DNA from: Alsobacter soli
GTDB taxonomy: Bacteria; Pseudomonadota; Alphaproteobacteria; Rhizobiales; Beijerinckiaceae
Assembly: GCF_003004785.1 (NCBI RefSeq)
Contig: NZ_PVZS01000038.1
Location: 243-39,671, forward strand
Direction: 5' to 3'
DNA length: 39,429 nucleotides
Position numbers and translations under genes: made by a program
Notes under the pieces: generated by a model
Told to the model about the DNA's origin: nothing
The model's input: the letters and a program-made list of their open reading frames with translations, nothing else
Databases searched by the model: none
Part shown: positions 28,997 to 36,725 of the stretch, in pieces
How the letters are laid out: each line of letters starts with the position of its first letter
Numbering within the stretch: the first letter of the stretch is position 1

Positions 28997-30331
28997 ATGC
29001 GGCTGTGGATCAAGGATCCGCTGGCCATCCTGGCTGAAGGCGCGGAGCGCGGCGTAATCGTCCAGGATGGGCGCATCGCCGAACTGGTGCCGGCCGGCGC
29101 GCCGGCTCCGCAGGACGTCGACGAGACATTCGACGCCAGCCGGCATGTCGTGCTGCCGGGCCTCGTCAACACGCACCACCATTTCTACCAGACCCTGACC
29201 CGCGCCCAGCCGGCCGCCATCAACCGGGAGCTCTTTCCCTGGCTGCAGGCGCTCTATCCCATCTGGGCGCGCCTGGATCCGGACAGCTTCCGGGTGGCGG
29301 TCCGCCTCGCGCTCACGGAACTGCTGCTCTCGGGCTGCACCACCGCGGCGGACCATCATTACCTCTTCCCGCGCGGCCTCGAGCGCGCCATCGACATCGA
29401 GGTGGAGGAAGCGCGGGCGCTTGGCGTCCGCATCACCGTGACCCGCGGGTCCATGAACCTGTCGCAGAAGGACGGCGGGCTGCCGCCCGATTCGGTGGTC
29501 CAGGACGAGGACGAGATCCTCGCCGACAGCGAGCGCGTGCTGTCCCTGTTCCACGACGGCAGCGCCGGCTCCTGGACCCAGGTCGCCCTTGCTCCGTGCT
29601 CCCCCTTCTCCGTCACCAGGCGCCTCATGGCCGAGAGCGCCCGCCTGGCCGAGCGTTTCGATTGCCGCCTGCACACGCATCTGGGGGAGACGCGCGACGA
29701 GGACGCCTACTGTCTCTCCGTCTACGGCTGCCGCCCTGTGGACCTGCTGGAGGAGACGGGCTGGCTCACCTCGCGCGCGTGGCTGGCCCACGGCGTCCAT
29801 TTCAACGACGCGGAGATCGGCCGTCTGGGCCTGCACGGCGTCGGCGTCTGCCATTGCGCCACGTCCAACGCCGTGCTGGCGTCCGGCTTCTGCCGCACCC
29901 TGGACCTGGAGGCCGCCGGCGTCCCGGTCGGCTTGGGCGTGGACGGCTCCGCCTCCAACGACTCGTCGAACATGATGGAGGCCGTGCGCCACGCCCTCAT
30001 GGCCGGGCGCTGGCGCTACGAATCGGCGAGCCGCGTCACCCACCTGGACGCCTTGCGCTGGGCGACCGAGGGCTCGGCGCGCTGCCTGGGCCGCGACGAC
30101 ATCGGCGTGGTCGCGCCCGGCAAGCAGGCCGACCTCGCCCTGTTCACCCTCGACGAGCTGCGCTTCTCCGGGGCCCATGACCCCATCGCGGCGCTGGTCC
30201 TGTGCGGCGCGCACCGGGCTGACCGCGTCATGGTGGGCGGGACGTGGCGCGTGGTGGACGGAGAGCCCGTGGGCCTCGACCTCCGGAAGCTCCGCGAGGA
30301 CCATGGCCGCGCCGCCGTCCGCTTCGCCTGA
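28997..30331 (+). CDS. 8-oxoguanine deaminase-like amidohydrolase
   Basis: Encodes 444 aa of the amidohydrolase superfamily (Zn-dependent TIM barrel). Its start MRLWIKDPLAILAEGAERGV and the NTHHHFYQTLTRAQ motif closely match enzymes annotated as 8-oxoguanine deaminase, which convert 8-oxoguanine to urate. Further metal ligands appear as HTHLGET, HGVHF and the aspartate in GLGVDGSASND. The family's other members include guanine deaminase, atrazine chlorohydrolase and hydroxydechloroatrazine-type hydrolases, so substrate assignment is by resemblance. The ATG at 28997 has GGGAG upstream and the expected N terminus; two upstream in-frame ATG codons are less likely. Confidence 0.85.
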   Translation: MRLWIKDPLAILAEGAERGVIVQDGRIAELVPAGAPAPQDVDETFDASRHVVLPGLVNTHHHFYQTLTRAQPAAINRELFPWLQALYPIWARLDPDSFRVAVRLALTELLLSGCTTAADHHYLFPRGLERAIDIEVEEARALGVRITVTRGSMNLSQKDGGLPPDSVVQDEDEILADSERVLSLFHDGSAGSWTQVALAPCSPFSVTRRLMAESARLAERFDCRLHTHLGETRDEDAYCLSVYGCRPVDLLEETGWLTSRAWLAHGVHFNDAEIGRLGLHGVGVCHCATSNAVLASGFCRTLDLEAAGVPVGLGVDGSASNDSSNMMEAVRHALMAGRWRYESASRVTHLDALRWATEGSARCLGRDDIGVVAPGKQADLALFTLDELRFSGAHDPIAALVLCGAHRADRVMVGGTWRVVDGEPVGLDLRKLREDHGRAAVRFA

Positions 30332-30397
30332 TGCCCGCGCCCGAACCGCTTCGGGCCGGGGGCATTGTCCGTCCAGAATCGCCGTTGTGAGCCGCCC

Positions 30398-31375
30398 GTG
30401 CTGACCATCTATCGTGACGAGGCCGGAACCGTCCGGGCCAGCGAGGAGCCTGGCCTCCCGGGCGAGGTCATCTGGCTGGACCTCCTCAATCCAACCGAGG
30501 AAGAGCGGGCGTTTGTGGAGCGCCGCGCCAAGGTCCGCGTTCCGAGCCGCGAGGCCCTGAGCGAGATCGAGGCGACGAGCCGCCTCATCCTGGACGGGGA
30601 CGTGCTCTACCTGAGCACGCCGGTGGTGGGGAAGGGCGGCGACGGGCTCGGCCCGGCCCTGACGCCCGCGGGCTTCGTGCTCTCCCCAAGGCTGCTCGTC
30701 ACCATCCGGTATGCGGAGCTCGACGCCTTCAACGCCGTGGTCGAGACGGTGAAGCGCGACCGCACCCTGGCGAGCGGCGTCGGCGTCTTCGTGGCCCTGC
30801 TGGAAGGCATCGTGGATCGCGGCGCGGACGTGCTGGAGAAGCTCGGCTCCGACCTCGACAAGCTCTCGCGCCAGGCCTTCCGAGGCGACCCCTCCAACCC
30901 GCGCCACGCGGTGCGCTCGACCCGCCGGCTGCGCGTGGCGCTCAGCCGGGTGGGAGGCATCGGCGACCGGGTGTCCATGGCGCGCGACGTGCTGCTCGGC
31001 GTGGGTCGCATCGCCGCCTTCGCGCAGGAGGTCGGCCAGTCCTGGGTGACGCCGGAGATCCGCGCCCGCCTGGTCGCGGTGTCCCGCGACATCGCCTCTC
31101 TCAACGACTACGAGGCCCACCTCGCCAACAAGGCGCAGTTCCTGCTGGACGCCGTGCTCGGCTACATCACCATCGAGCAGAACGAGGTGTTCAAGGTGCT
31201 GACCATCGCCTCGGTGGTCGGCATTCCGCCCACGGTCATGGTTGGCGTGTGGGGCATGAACTTCAAGCACATGCCCGAGCTCGACTGGACCTGGGCCTAC
31301 CCGGTCGCCCTCGCAGTGATCGTCCTGAGCGCGGTCGTTCCGCTGGTCTGGTTCAAGCGGCGTGGCTGGTTCTGA
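30398..31375 (+). CDS. corA: CorA family magnesium transporter
   Basis: Encodes 325 aa from a GTG at 30398 (a TTG at 30365 is possible). CorA proteins are pentameric channels for Mg2+ (also Co2+ and Ni2+) in the inner membrane. The C-terminal signature is WGMNF, where most have YGMNF, between two membrane helices, and the end FKRRGWF is typical. The large cytoplasmic N-terminal domain with helices such as DVLEKLGSDLDKLSRQAF is intact. No M-box or other leader is evident. It stands by itself between the deaminase and a ClpP-like gene; 22 bases after a small stop-to-start region, co-transcription with the former is possible. Confidence 0.93.
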   Translation: MLTIYRDEAGTVRASEEPGLPGEVIWLDLLNPTEEERAFVERRAKVRVPSREALSEIEATSRLILDGDVLYLSTPVVGKGGDGLGPALTPAGFVLSPRLLVTIRYAELDAFNAVVETVKRDRTLASGVGVFVALLEGIVDRGADVLEKLGSDLDKLSRQAFRGDPSNPRHAVRSTRRLRVALSRVGGIGDRVSMARDVLLGVGRIAAFAQEVGQSWVTPEIRARLVAVSRDIASLNDYEAHLANKAQFLLDAVLGYITIEQNEVFKVLTIASVVGIPPTVMVGVWGMNFKHMPELDWTWAYPVALAVIVLSAVVPLVWFKRRGWF

Positions 31376-31473
31376 GGGCGGTCGCGCTCAGGCCGATCCG
31401 CCGCAGAGGCGGAACATTGACGCCGGCTGCCGGCGGGGCGACTCTTGCCTCCCAAGGTTGGGAGGATCACGCC

Positions 31474-32031
31474 ATGCGCGCCCGCGCCGCAGTCGCTGTC
31501 GCCCTCGCCGGGGCTGTCCTGGCTGCCTCGAGCCCGTCCCAGGCGGCCACTTTGGCCGTCCTCAAGCCCAAGCGCGGCCCGGTCGCCCTGGTCATCCAGG
31601 GCAAGATCGACACCGGCGACAGCATCCGCTTCGCCCAGCTGCTCCTCGCCCTGGACGAGGCCAAGCTGCGGCCAGCCATGGTGGCCCTGGATTCGCCGGG
31701 CGGCTATCTTGGCGAAAGCCTGGCTATCGCCGAAACCGTCCGTCGGCGCGGGATCGCGACCTACGCGTCCGGCACCTGCGCCAGCGGCTGCTTCATGATC
31801 TTCGCGGCGGGCACGAAGCGCCTGGCCGCCAAGAGCGCCCGCATCGGGGTCCACACCGCCTATACGGGCGCCGGCTCCAGCGACCGGGGGACCTCCGTCA
31901 TGGCGTCCTACGCCCTGCGATATGGCGTCCCGCCGCTCGTGGTGGCGAAGATGATCGCCACCACGGCCCCGAACATCGCCTGGCTGGACCGGCAGGACAT
32001 CAAGGCCATGCACGTCCAGGCCATGCGGTGA
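31474..32031 (+). CDS. Exported ClpP/crotonase-fold protein
   Basis: Encodes 185 aa. A signal peptide (MRARAAVAVALAGAVLAASS...QA) is followed by a domain with ClpP/SppA-like motifs: VIQGKIDTGD, ALDSPGGYLGESLAIAETV and GTCASGCFMIFAAGTKR, where the Ser in CASGC is in the usual nucleophile position. Many alphaproteobacteria have such short secreted proteins of unproven protease activity; the function is unknown. The ATG was chosen for the GGAGG eight bases upstream, discarding a long upstream extension that overlaps corA. It is followed convergently by a DUF4112 gene 12 bases away. Confidence 0.82.
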   Translation: MRARAAVAVALAGAVLAASSPSQAATLAVLKPKRGPVALVIQGKIDTGDSIRFAQLLLALDEAKLRPAMVALDSPGGYLGESLAIAETVRRRGIATYASGTCASGCFMIFAAGTKRLAAKSARIGVHTAYTGAGSSDRGTSVMASYALRYGVPPLVVAKMIATTAPNIAWLDRQDIKAMHVQAMR

Positions 32032-32043
32032 GCGCTGCGGCGC

Positions 32044-32421
32044 TCAGAACGGCGTCGCCCCGATCGACTGCTCGATGATGGCGAGATTGCGCAGGTTGGC
32101 CTTGAAGCCCATGTCGAACAGGTCGCCGAGCACGGGCACTGAGCCGGCGGCGGCCTCGACCGCCACATTGGCCAGCATGCGTCCGACGTCCTGGCGCGAC
32201 GCGCCCAGGCGATAGCCCTCGTACACGATGTAGAGGGAGACGAGCGCCAGCAGGGCGTCGCCTGCGGCGGGCGTCAGGCCGATCAGGCCGTTGAGCCCGA
32301 ACCGGAAGCGCGTGCCGGGCACCCGGAACGCGGCGTCCACCGTCCAGGCGAGACGGCGCAGGCGGGCGAGGCGGGCGGCCGCAGAAGCGGTCCGTCCGGT
32401 CGAGAACGTGGTGGTTGTCAT
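32044..32421 (-). CDS. DUF4112 family membrane protein
   Basis: Encodes 125 aa of DUF4112. After a polar N terminus, RLRRLAWTVDAAFRVPGTRFRFGLNGLIGL leads into the family signature, and two hydrophobic segments follow (GDALLALVSLYIVYEGY and the VPVLGDLFDMGFKANLRN region). The function is unknown; it is probably an inner-membrane protein. The ATG is preceded by a GAGG-containing stretch. It is convergent with the ClpP-like gene and divergent from the next small gene. Confidence 0.88.
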   Translation of the reverse strand: MTTTTFSTGRTASAAARLARLRRLAWTVDAAFRVPGTRFRFGLNGLIGLTPAAGDALLALVSLYIVYEGYRLGASRQDVGRMLANVAVEAAAGSVPVLGDLFDMGFKANLRNLAIIEQSIGATPF

Positions 32422-32663
32422 GGGCTGAGGGCCTCCTCGCGCCCCCAGATGGGGGCCGGGCCTCCCGGGTGCAAACGTCAGCTCTGCGGCGGTCCCATTT
32501 TGAGGCGCCCGGCGCGGGCTTGGCGTTGACCGCGCCGTAACCCGCCGCCCCCGAAGGTCGGTCCCGGACGCGTCGTGATTCGAGCAAGGCGCGGCGGTTC
32601 GCGTATCGCGTACGGGAAGGCTGAGATGGATCGCTTCGTTGTTGTTTGCGGAGGGCGCGCCTG

Positions 32664-32885
32664 ATGGGTGAGCTCGTCCGGTTCCCCCGCCAGCCCGCTC
32701 CCGTCACGATCGACGAACTCTACGCCGTCGACGAGACCCTGATCGCCGCCGCCTATGGCGAGGCCAAGGCCGCCGCCGAGCGCTACGAGCAGGACCGCCG
32801 GCGCGAGCGCCAGCTCGTCGCCCGCGTGGACGCCCTGCGCCGCGAGAACGCCCGGCTGCGCGCCGAGCTCGCGAAGCGGCGCTGA
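32664..32885 (+). CDS. Small coiled-coil hypothetical protein
   Basis: Encodes 73 aa. The second half is a highly charged, strongly helical coiled coil (ERYEQDRRRERQLVARVDAL then RRENARLRAELAKRR), with leucine spacing compatible with dimerisation. The first half begins MGELVRFPRQPAPVTIDELY. I recognise no domain. A GGAGGG motif lies about eight bases before the ATG. A possible 12-codon upstream frame (32626-32664) ends on the start codon. It is a soluble, cytoplasmic-looking protein of unknown role. Confidence 0.68.
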   Translation: MGELVRFPRQPAPVTIDELYAVDETLIAAAYGEAKAAAERYEQDRRRERQLVARVDALRRENARLRAELAKRR

Positions 32886-32969
32886 GCGGGGCTCGCGGAT
32901 TCCCGGGAGCGTTTCGCCCGGGTCCGCGTTGAGGGGGCGCTGGGGAGCAGTCAGGTTGGGAGAGCCGCC

Positions 32970-33263
32970 ATGACCACGCTCGCGTTCCGTTCAACCCTCG
33001 CCTCAGCCGCGCTGCTGGCCCTCGCCGGCGGGTCCGCCTTGGCGCAGGACAGGCAAATGCCACAACCCTCGACCCAGTCGCCCCAGGCGGCGCAGGGGGA
33101 GGTTCAGCACAGCGAGAAGATGTCCGGCGAGACCACCGGCGCCCTCAAGAACGACCCGGCCTCGCCCAAGTCCGGCCTCCCGGCGGACTGCAAGGACACG
33201 CTTGCGAAACAGAAGACGAGCGACCAGGGCAAGGTGCAGGACTGCGGCGCGCAATCCGAGTAG
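32970..33263 (+). CDS. Small exported hypothetical protein
   Basis: Encodes 97 aa with a clear signal peptide (LASAALLALAGGSALAQ, cleavage after ALA). The mature part of about 70 residues is polar, rich in Gln, Ser, Lys and Pro, and holds two cysteines (in LPADCKD and VQDCGAQ) that could form a disulfide in the periplasm. No domain recognised. The ATG is preceded by GGGAGAG. It lies between the coiled-coil gene and the idonate dehydrogenase-like gene on the same strand, with no functional tie visible. Confidence 0.72.
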   Translation: MTTLAFRSTLASAALLALAGGSALAQDRQMPQPSTQSPQAAQGEVQHSEKMSGETTGALKNDPASPKSGLPADCKDTLAKQKTSDQGKVQDCGAQSE

Positions 33264-33344
33264 GCCAGAACCGTACGCGGAGCGGTTGACGGCAGCCCCC
33301 CGCCGGTCGACAGATGCGGCCACAGATCAGGGGGAGAAGCCGCC

Positions 33345-34379
33345 ATGCGCGCCGTCGTCATCCATGCGCCCAAGGACCTGCGGATCGATACGCTCGCGGA
33401 CGCGCCCGCGCCGGGGCCGAACGAGGTCCAGGTCGCCATCAAGGCCGGCGGCATCTGCGGGTCGGACCTGCACTACTACAACCATGGCGGCTTCGGCGTC
33501 GTGCGCGTCAAGGAGCCCATGGCGCTGGGCCACGAGATCGCCGGCGTGGTCTCGGCCGTGGGGAGCGAGGTGTCCCACCTCGCCGTGGGCGCCCGCGTCG
33601 CGGTGAACCCGAGCCGGCCCTGCAACCAGTGCGAATACTGCCTGCGCGGCATGCGCAACCATTGCCTGGACATGCGTTTCCTGGGCAGCGCCATGCGCTT
33701 CCCCCACGTCCAGGGCGGTTTCCGCGAACTGATGACCGTTGACGCCTTCCAGGCCGTTCCGGTCGCCGACAACGTGACCCTCGGCGAGGCCGCCATGGCC
33801 GAGCCCATGGCCGTGTGCCTTCACGCGGCCAACCAGGCCGGCCCGCTGCTGGGCCGGCGCGTGCTGGTCACGGGCTCCGGCCCGATCGGCGCGCTGTGCG
33901 TGGTGGCCGCCCGGCTGGGCGGCGCGGCCGAGATCGTGGTGACGGACGTCTCCGACCAGCCTCTCGCGGCCTCCCGCTCCGTCGGCGCGACCCGCACCGT
34001 CAACGTGGCGCGCGAGGCCTCGGCCCTGGACGCGTACAAGGCCGGGAAGGGGACCTTCGACGTCCTGTTCGAGTGCTCCGGCAACCAGGCCGCGCTCGTG
34101 TCCGCCCTCGACGTGCTCCGCCCGGGCGGCGTGATCGTCCAGGTCGGGCTCGGCGGCGAGGCGACCCTGCCGATCAACACGATCGTCGCCAAGGAGCTGC
34201 AGCTGCGCGGGACCTTCCGGTTCGACGCCGAATTTGAACTCGCGGTCCGGCTGATGGGGCAGGGCCTCATCGACGTGAAGCCCCTGATCACCGCCACCGT
34301 GCCGTTCGCCGAAGCCGTCCAGGCTTTCGAGCTGGCCAACGACCGCTCCCGCGCCATGAAGGTTCAACTCGCCTTCTGA
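33345..34379 (+). CDS. L-idonate 5-dehydrogenase-like zinc alcohol dehydrogenase
   Basis: Encodes 344 aa of the zinc-dependent medium-chain dehydrogenase family. The catalytic zinc ligands are in GGICGSDLHYYNHGG and MALGHEIAGV; the structural zinc site is PSRPCNQCEYCLRGMRNHC. The nucleotide-binding glycine motif is VTGSGPIGALC. The NHGGFGVVRVKEPM segment resembles L-idonate 5-dehydrogenase, which oxidises L-idonate to 5-ketogluconate, but sorbitol or xylitol dehydrogenase activity is possible. GGGGGAGAAG stands before the ATG. It is followed by a hairpin and an aminotransferase gene; no sugar transporter is close by. Confidence 0.88.
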   Translation: MRAVVIHAPKDLRIDTLADAPAPGPNEVQVAIKAGGICGSDLHYYNHGGFGVVRVKEPMALGHEIAGVVSAVGSEVSHLAVGARVAVNPSRPCNQCEYCLRGMRNHCLDMRFLGSAMRFPHVQGGFRELMTVDAFQAVPVADNVTLGEAAMAEPMAVCLHAANQAGPLLGRRVLVTGSGPIGALCVVAARLGGAAEIVVTDVSDQPLAASRSVGATRTVNVAREASALDAYKAGKGTFDVLFECSGNQAALVSALDVLRPGGVIVQVGLGGEATLPINTIVAKELQLRGTFRFDAEFELAVRLMGQGLIDVKPLITATVPFAEAVQAFELANDRSRAMKVQLAF

Positions 34380-34414
34380 CGAACCGGGCTGCTACCTTCC
34401 TTCTCAACTCTTCA

Positions 34415-34439
34415 GACCGCCGGCTACACGCCGGCGGTC
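34415..34439 (+). terminator. 10-bp hairpin after idonate dehydrogenase-like gene
   Basis: GACCGCCGGC and GCCGGCGGTC pair perfectly around TACAC; GCGCTTTG follows, so the T-run is weak. It lies 35 bases after the stop and is the likely transcription end, or a barrier before the aminotransferase gene. Confidence 0.6.
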
Positions 34440-34458
34440 GCGCTTTGCAGGACCGCCC

Positions 34459-35598
34459 ATGCACATCGAACCCTTCGGCGTCGAAATCTGGATGAACGAG
34501 TTCGAGACGAAGTGCGAACTCAACCTCGCCGAGACCTGCGTCGAGAGCATCACCATCGCCCAGCTCCTCGCGATGGCCGGCCGCAACGACACGGACCTTT
34601 CCGAGCTGCTGTCCATGAAGATGACCTATGGGGCCATCGAGGGCTCGGACCGCCTGCGCGACGCCATCGCGTCCCTTTACGAGAAGCAGGCGCGCGACAA
34701 CGTCGTGGTCACCCACGGCACGATCGGGGCGAACTCGCTCGTGCACCAGGCCCTGGTGTCGCGCGGCGACCGGGTCATCGCCGTCGTTCCCACCTACCAG
34801 CAGCACTACTCCATCCCGGCCAGCATCGGGGCCGAGGTCCTGCCGCTGCGCCTGCGCGAGGAGGACGGCTTCCTCCCGGACCTGAAGGAGCTGCGCGACC
34901 TCGCCGCCGGCGGCGTGCGGCTGATCGCCATCAACAACCCCAACAATCCGACGGGCGCCCTGATGGACCGGCCCATGCTGGAGGAGATCGCCGCGATCGC
35001 CCGCGCCGCTGGCGCCTGGGTGCTCTGCGACGAGGTTTACCGCGGCACGGACCAGCAGGGTTCGGGCATGACGGCCTCCATGGCCGATATCTACGAGAAG
35101 GGCGTCAGCACCGCCGGCATGTCCAAGGCCTTTTCCCTCGCGGGCTTGCGGCTCGGCTGGGTGGCTGGACCGCGGGAGGTCATCGAGGAGGTGGTCCGCC
35201 ACCGCGACTACAACACCATCTCGGTGGGGATGATCGACGACCACTTCGCCGCCCTGGCGCTGGAGAGCCGCGACAAGATCCTGGCCCGCAGCCAGTCGAT
35301 CACCCGCGGCAACCTCGCGATCCTTGCCGACTGGGTGGACGGCGAGCCCCTGGTCTCCTGGGTGCGCCCGCGCTCCGGCACGACCGCTCTGCTGAAGATC
35401 GCCCTCGACATGCCCTCCCGTGACCTCTGCCTGGCCCTGCTACAGGAGACGGGCGTGATGTTCACCCCGGGCTCCGCAATGGACATGGAGGGCTACGTTC
35501 GCATCGGCTACGCCAACGCCCCCGACGTGCTGAAGGCAGGCCTCGCCCGCGTCTCCGACTTCCTGGCCCGCCGCGCCGGGACGAGGGCGCGGGCCTAA
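34459..35598 (+). CDS. PLP-dependent class I/II aminotransferase
   Basis: Encodes 379 aa of fold-type I. The PLP lysine is K223 in STAGMSKAFSLAGLRLGW; the cofactor contacts INNPNNPTGAL and DEVYRG are also present, with an end arginine in YVRIGYANA for the carboxylate. The N terminus reads MHIEPFGVEIWMNEFETKCE, common to a group of aminotransferases in Proteobacteria and related in appearance to capreomycidine synthase-type enzymes; the substrate is not known. The ATG has GCAGGA upstream. It starts 80 bases after the dehydrogenase gene, with a hairpin in between, so it may have its own promoter. Confidence 0.88.
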   Translation: MHIEPFGVEIWMNEFETKCELNLAETCVESITIAQLLAMAGRNDTDLSELLSMKMTYGAIEGSDRLRDAIASLYEKQARDNVVVTHGTIGANSLVHQALVSRGDRVIAVVPTYQQHYSIPASIGAEVLPLRLREEDGFLPDLKELRDLAAGGVRLIAINNPNNPTGALMDRPMLEEIAAIARAAGAWVLCDEVYRGTDQQGSGMTASMADIYEKGVSTAGMSKAFSLAGLRLGWVAGPREVIEEVVRHRDYNTISVGMIDDHFAALALESRDKILARSQSITRGNLAILADWVDGEPLVSWVRPRSGTTALLKIALDMPSRDLCLALLQETGVMFTPGSAMDMEGYVRIGYANAPDVLKAGLARVSDFLARRAGTRARA

Positions 35599-35621
35599 GC
35601 GAGCCCGCCTCGCCGACGCAG

Positions 35622-35655
35622 CCGTCATTGCGAGCCGAAGGCGAAGCAATCCAGA
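35622..35655. repeat. Single left arm of the array repeat family
   Basis: CCGTCATTGCGAGCCGAAGGCGAAGCAATCCAG has the outer-arm sequence of the 118-bp units of arrays 1 and 2. Its partner arm lies at 35981-36018 in opposite orientation, enclosing about 325 bases. Confidence 0.75.
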
Positions 35656-35706
35656 AGGGCAGGGGCAAAAAACTGATCGGGAACTCAAGCCGGCCGCTTC
35701 TCCCGG

Positions 35707-35784
35707 CCGTCATCCCCGGGCTTGTCCCGGGGATCCACGCCCCTGCGCGAGCGTGGATGGCCGGGACGAGCCCGGCCATGACGG
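35707..35784. repeat. REP-like inverted repeat, copy A
   Basis: About 78 bp: CCGTCATCCCCGGGCTTGTC ... GGGGATCCACGC, short loop, GCGTGGATGG ... GGACGAGCCCGGCCATGACGG. Nearly perfect palindrome, same family as 1300-1377. Confidence 0.85.
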
Positions 35785-35882
35785 GGCTTGGTTGCAGCCG
35801 TGCGAGCCGAGGCCAAGCCATGGAGCAAGTACGCGGGCCGAAGCCCTCAGGCTGCACTGGACGTCAAGCGGGGGGCTCCCGG

Positions 35883-35961
35883 CCGTCATCCCCGGGCCTG
35901 TCCCGGGGATCCACGCCCCTGCGCGACGCGTGGATGGCCGGGACGAGCCCGGCCATGACGG
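35883..35961. repeat. REP-like inverted repeat, copy B
   Basis: Same 79-bp element as copy A with a few changes (GGGCCTGTCCC for GGGCTTGTCCC; GCGACGCGTGG in the loop). Copies A and B are separated by about 100 bases without recognisable content. Confidence 0.85.
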
Positions 35962-35980
35962 AAAAGGGGCGCGCATCGCC

Positions 35981-36018
35981 CCTGGATTGCTTCGTCGCCG
36001 CGCTCCTCGCAAGGACGG
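35981..36018. repeat. Single right arm of the array repeat family
   Basis: CCTGGATTGCTTCGTCGCCG followed by CGCTCCTCGCAAGGACGG is the reverse complement of the array-unit left arm. With the arm at 35622-35655 it brackets the two REP-like elements between the aminotransferase and kdpE genes. Confidence 0.75.
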
Positions 36019-36038
36019 TGGGGCCGAGTGGGGCAGAA

Positions 36039-36725
36039 CTAATCCGGCTGCGCGAGCCGGTAGCCGATGCCGGTTTCGGTCAGGATGTGCTCCGGCCGCT
36101 CCGGATCCGCCTCGAGCTTCTGGCGCAGCTGGCGGACGTAGATCCGGAGGTACTGGACATCCACGTTGGGACCCCAGACCTCCTGCATCAGCGCCCGGTG
36201 GGTCATCACCATGCCGGCGTGCAGCGCAAGCTGCCGCAGGATCTCCCACTCCTTGTTGGACAGCTTCACCTCGGCGCCGTCCCGGGTCACGATCCGCTTC
36301 ACGAGGTCGACGCCCAGCGGGCCATGCCGGTAGACCGGCTCGGCGCCCTGCTGCTGGACGCGATGGCGCAGGGCCGTGCGGATGCGGGCGACGAGCTCGG
36401 ACATGCCGAACGGCTTGGTGACGTAGTCATCCGCCCCGAGCTCGAGCGCCTCCACCTTGCCGCGCTCGTCGCCGCGGCTGGACAGCACGATGATGGGGAC
36501 CTTGCCGCCGTTCTCGCGCCAGCGGCGGATCAGGGCCGTGCCGTCCATGTCGGGGAGGCCGAGATCCAGCAGCACGATGTCGGCCGGGTTCTCCGCCTGG
36601 GCGGCCAGCGCCGCCTTGCCGGACGCGGCTTCCGAGACGCTGTAGTCCTGCGTCGCCAGGCTGGCGCGCAGCAGCCGCCGCAGCGGCCCGTCATCCTCGA
36701 CCACCAGCACGGGGACGCCGCTCAT
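36039..36725 (-). CDS. kdpE: KdpE-like response regulator
   Basis: Encodes 228 aa of the OmpR/PhoB type. The receiver domain has the acidic pair D11-D12, the phosphorylation site D54 in IVLLDLGLPDMDG, a switch serine in IIVLSSRGD and K104 in YVTKPF. A C-terminal winged-helix DNA-binding domain follows, with KLSNKEWEILRQLALHAG and YLRIYVRQLRQKLEADPERP, typical of KdpE. The ATG overlaps the stop of the kinase gene upstream (AATGA), so the two are translationally coupled. In standard systems KdpE activates kdpFABC under potassium limitation or osmotic stress. Here no kdpFABC is visible; the neighbour is kup. Confidence 0.92.
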   Translation of the reverse strand: MSGVPVLVVEDDGPLRRLLRASLATQDYSVSEAASGKAALAAQAENPADIVLLDLGLPDMDGTALIRRWRENGGKVPIIVLSSRGDERGKVEALELGADDYVTKPFGMSELVARIRTALRHRVQQQGAEPVYRHGPLGVDLVKRIVTRDGAEVKLSNKEWEILRQLALHAGMVMTHRALMQEVWGPNVDVQYLRIYVRQLRQKLEADPERPEHILTETGIGYRLAQPD

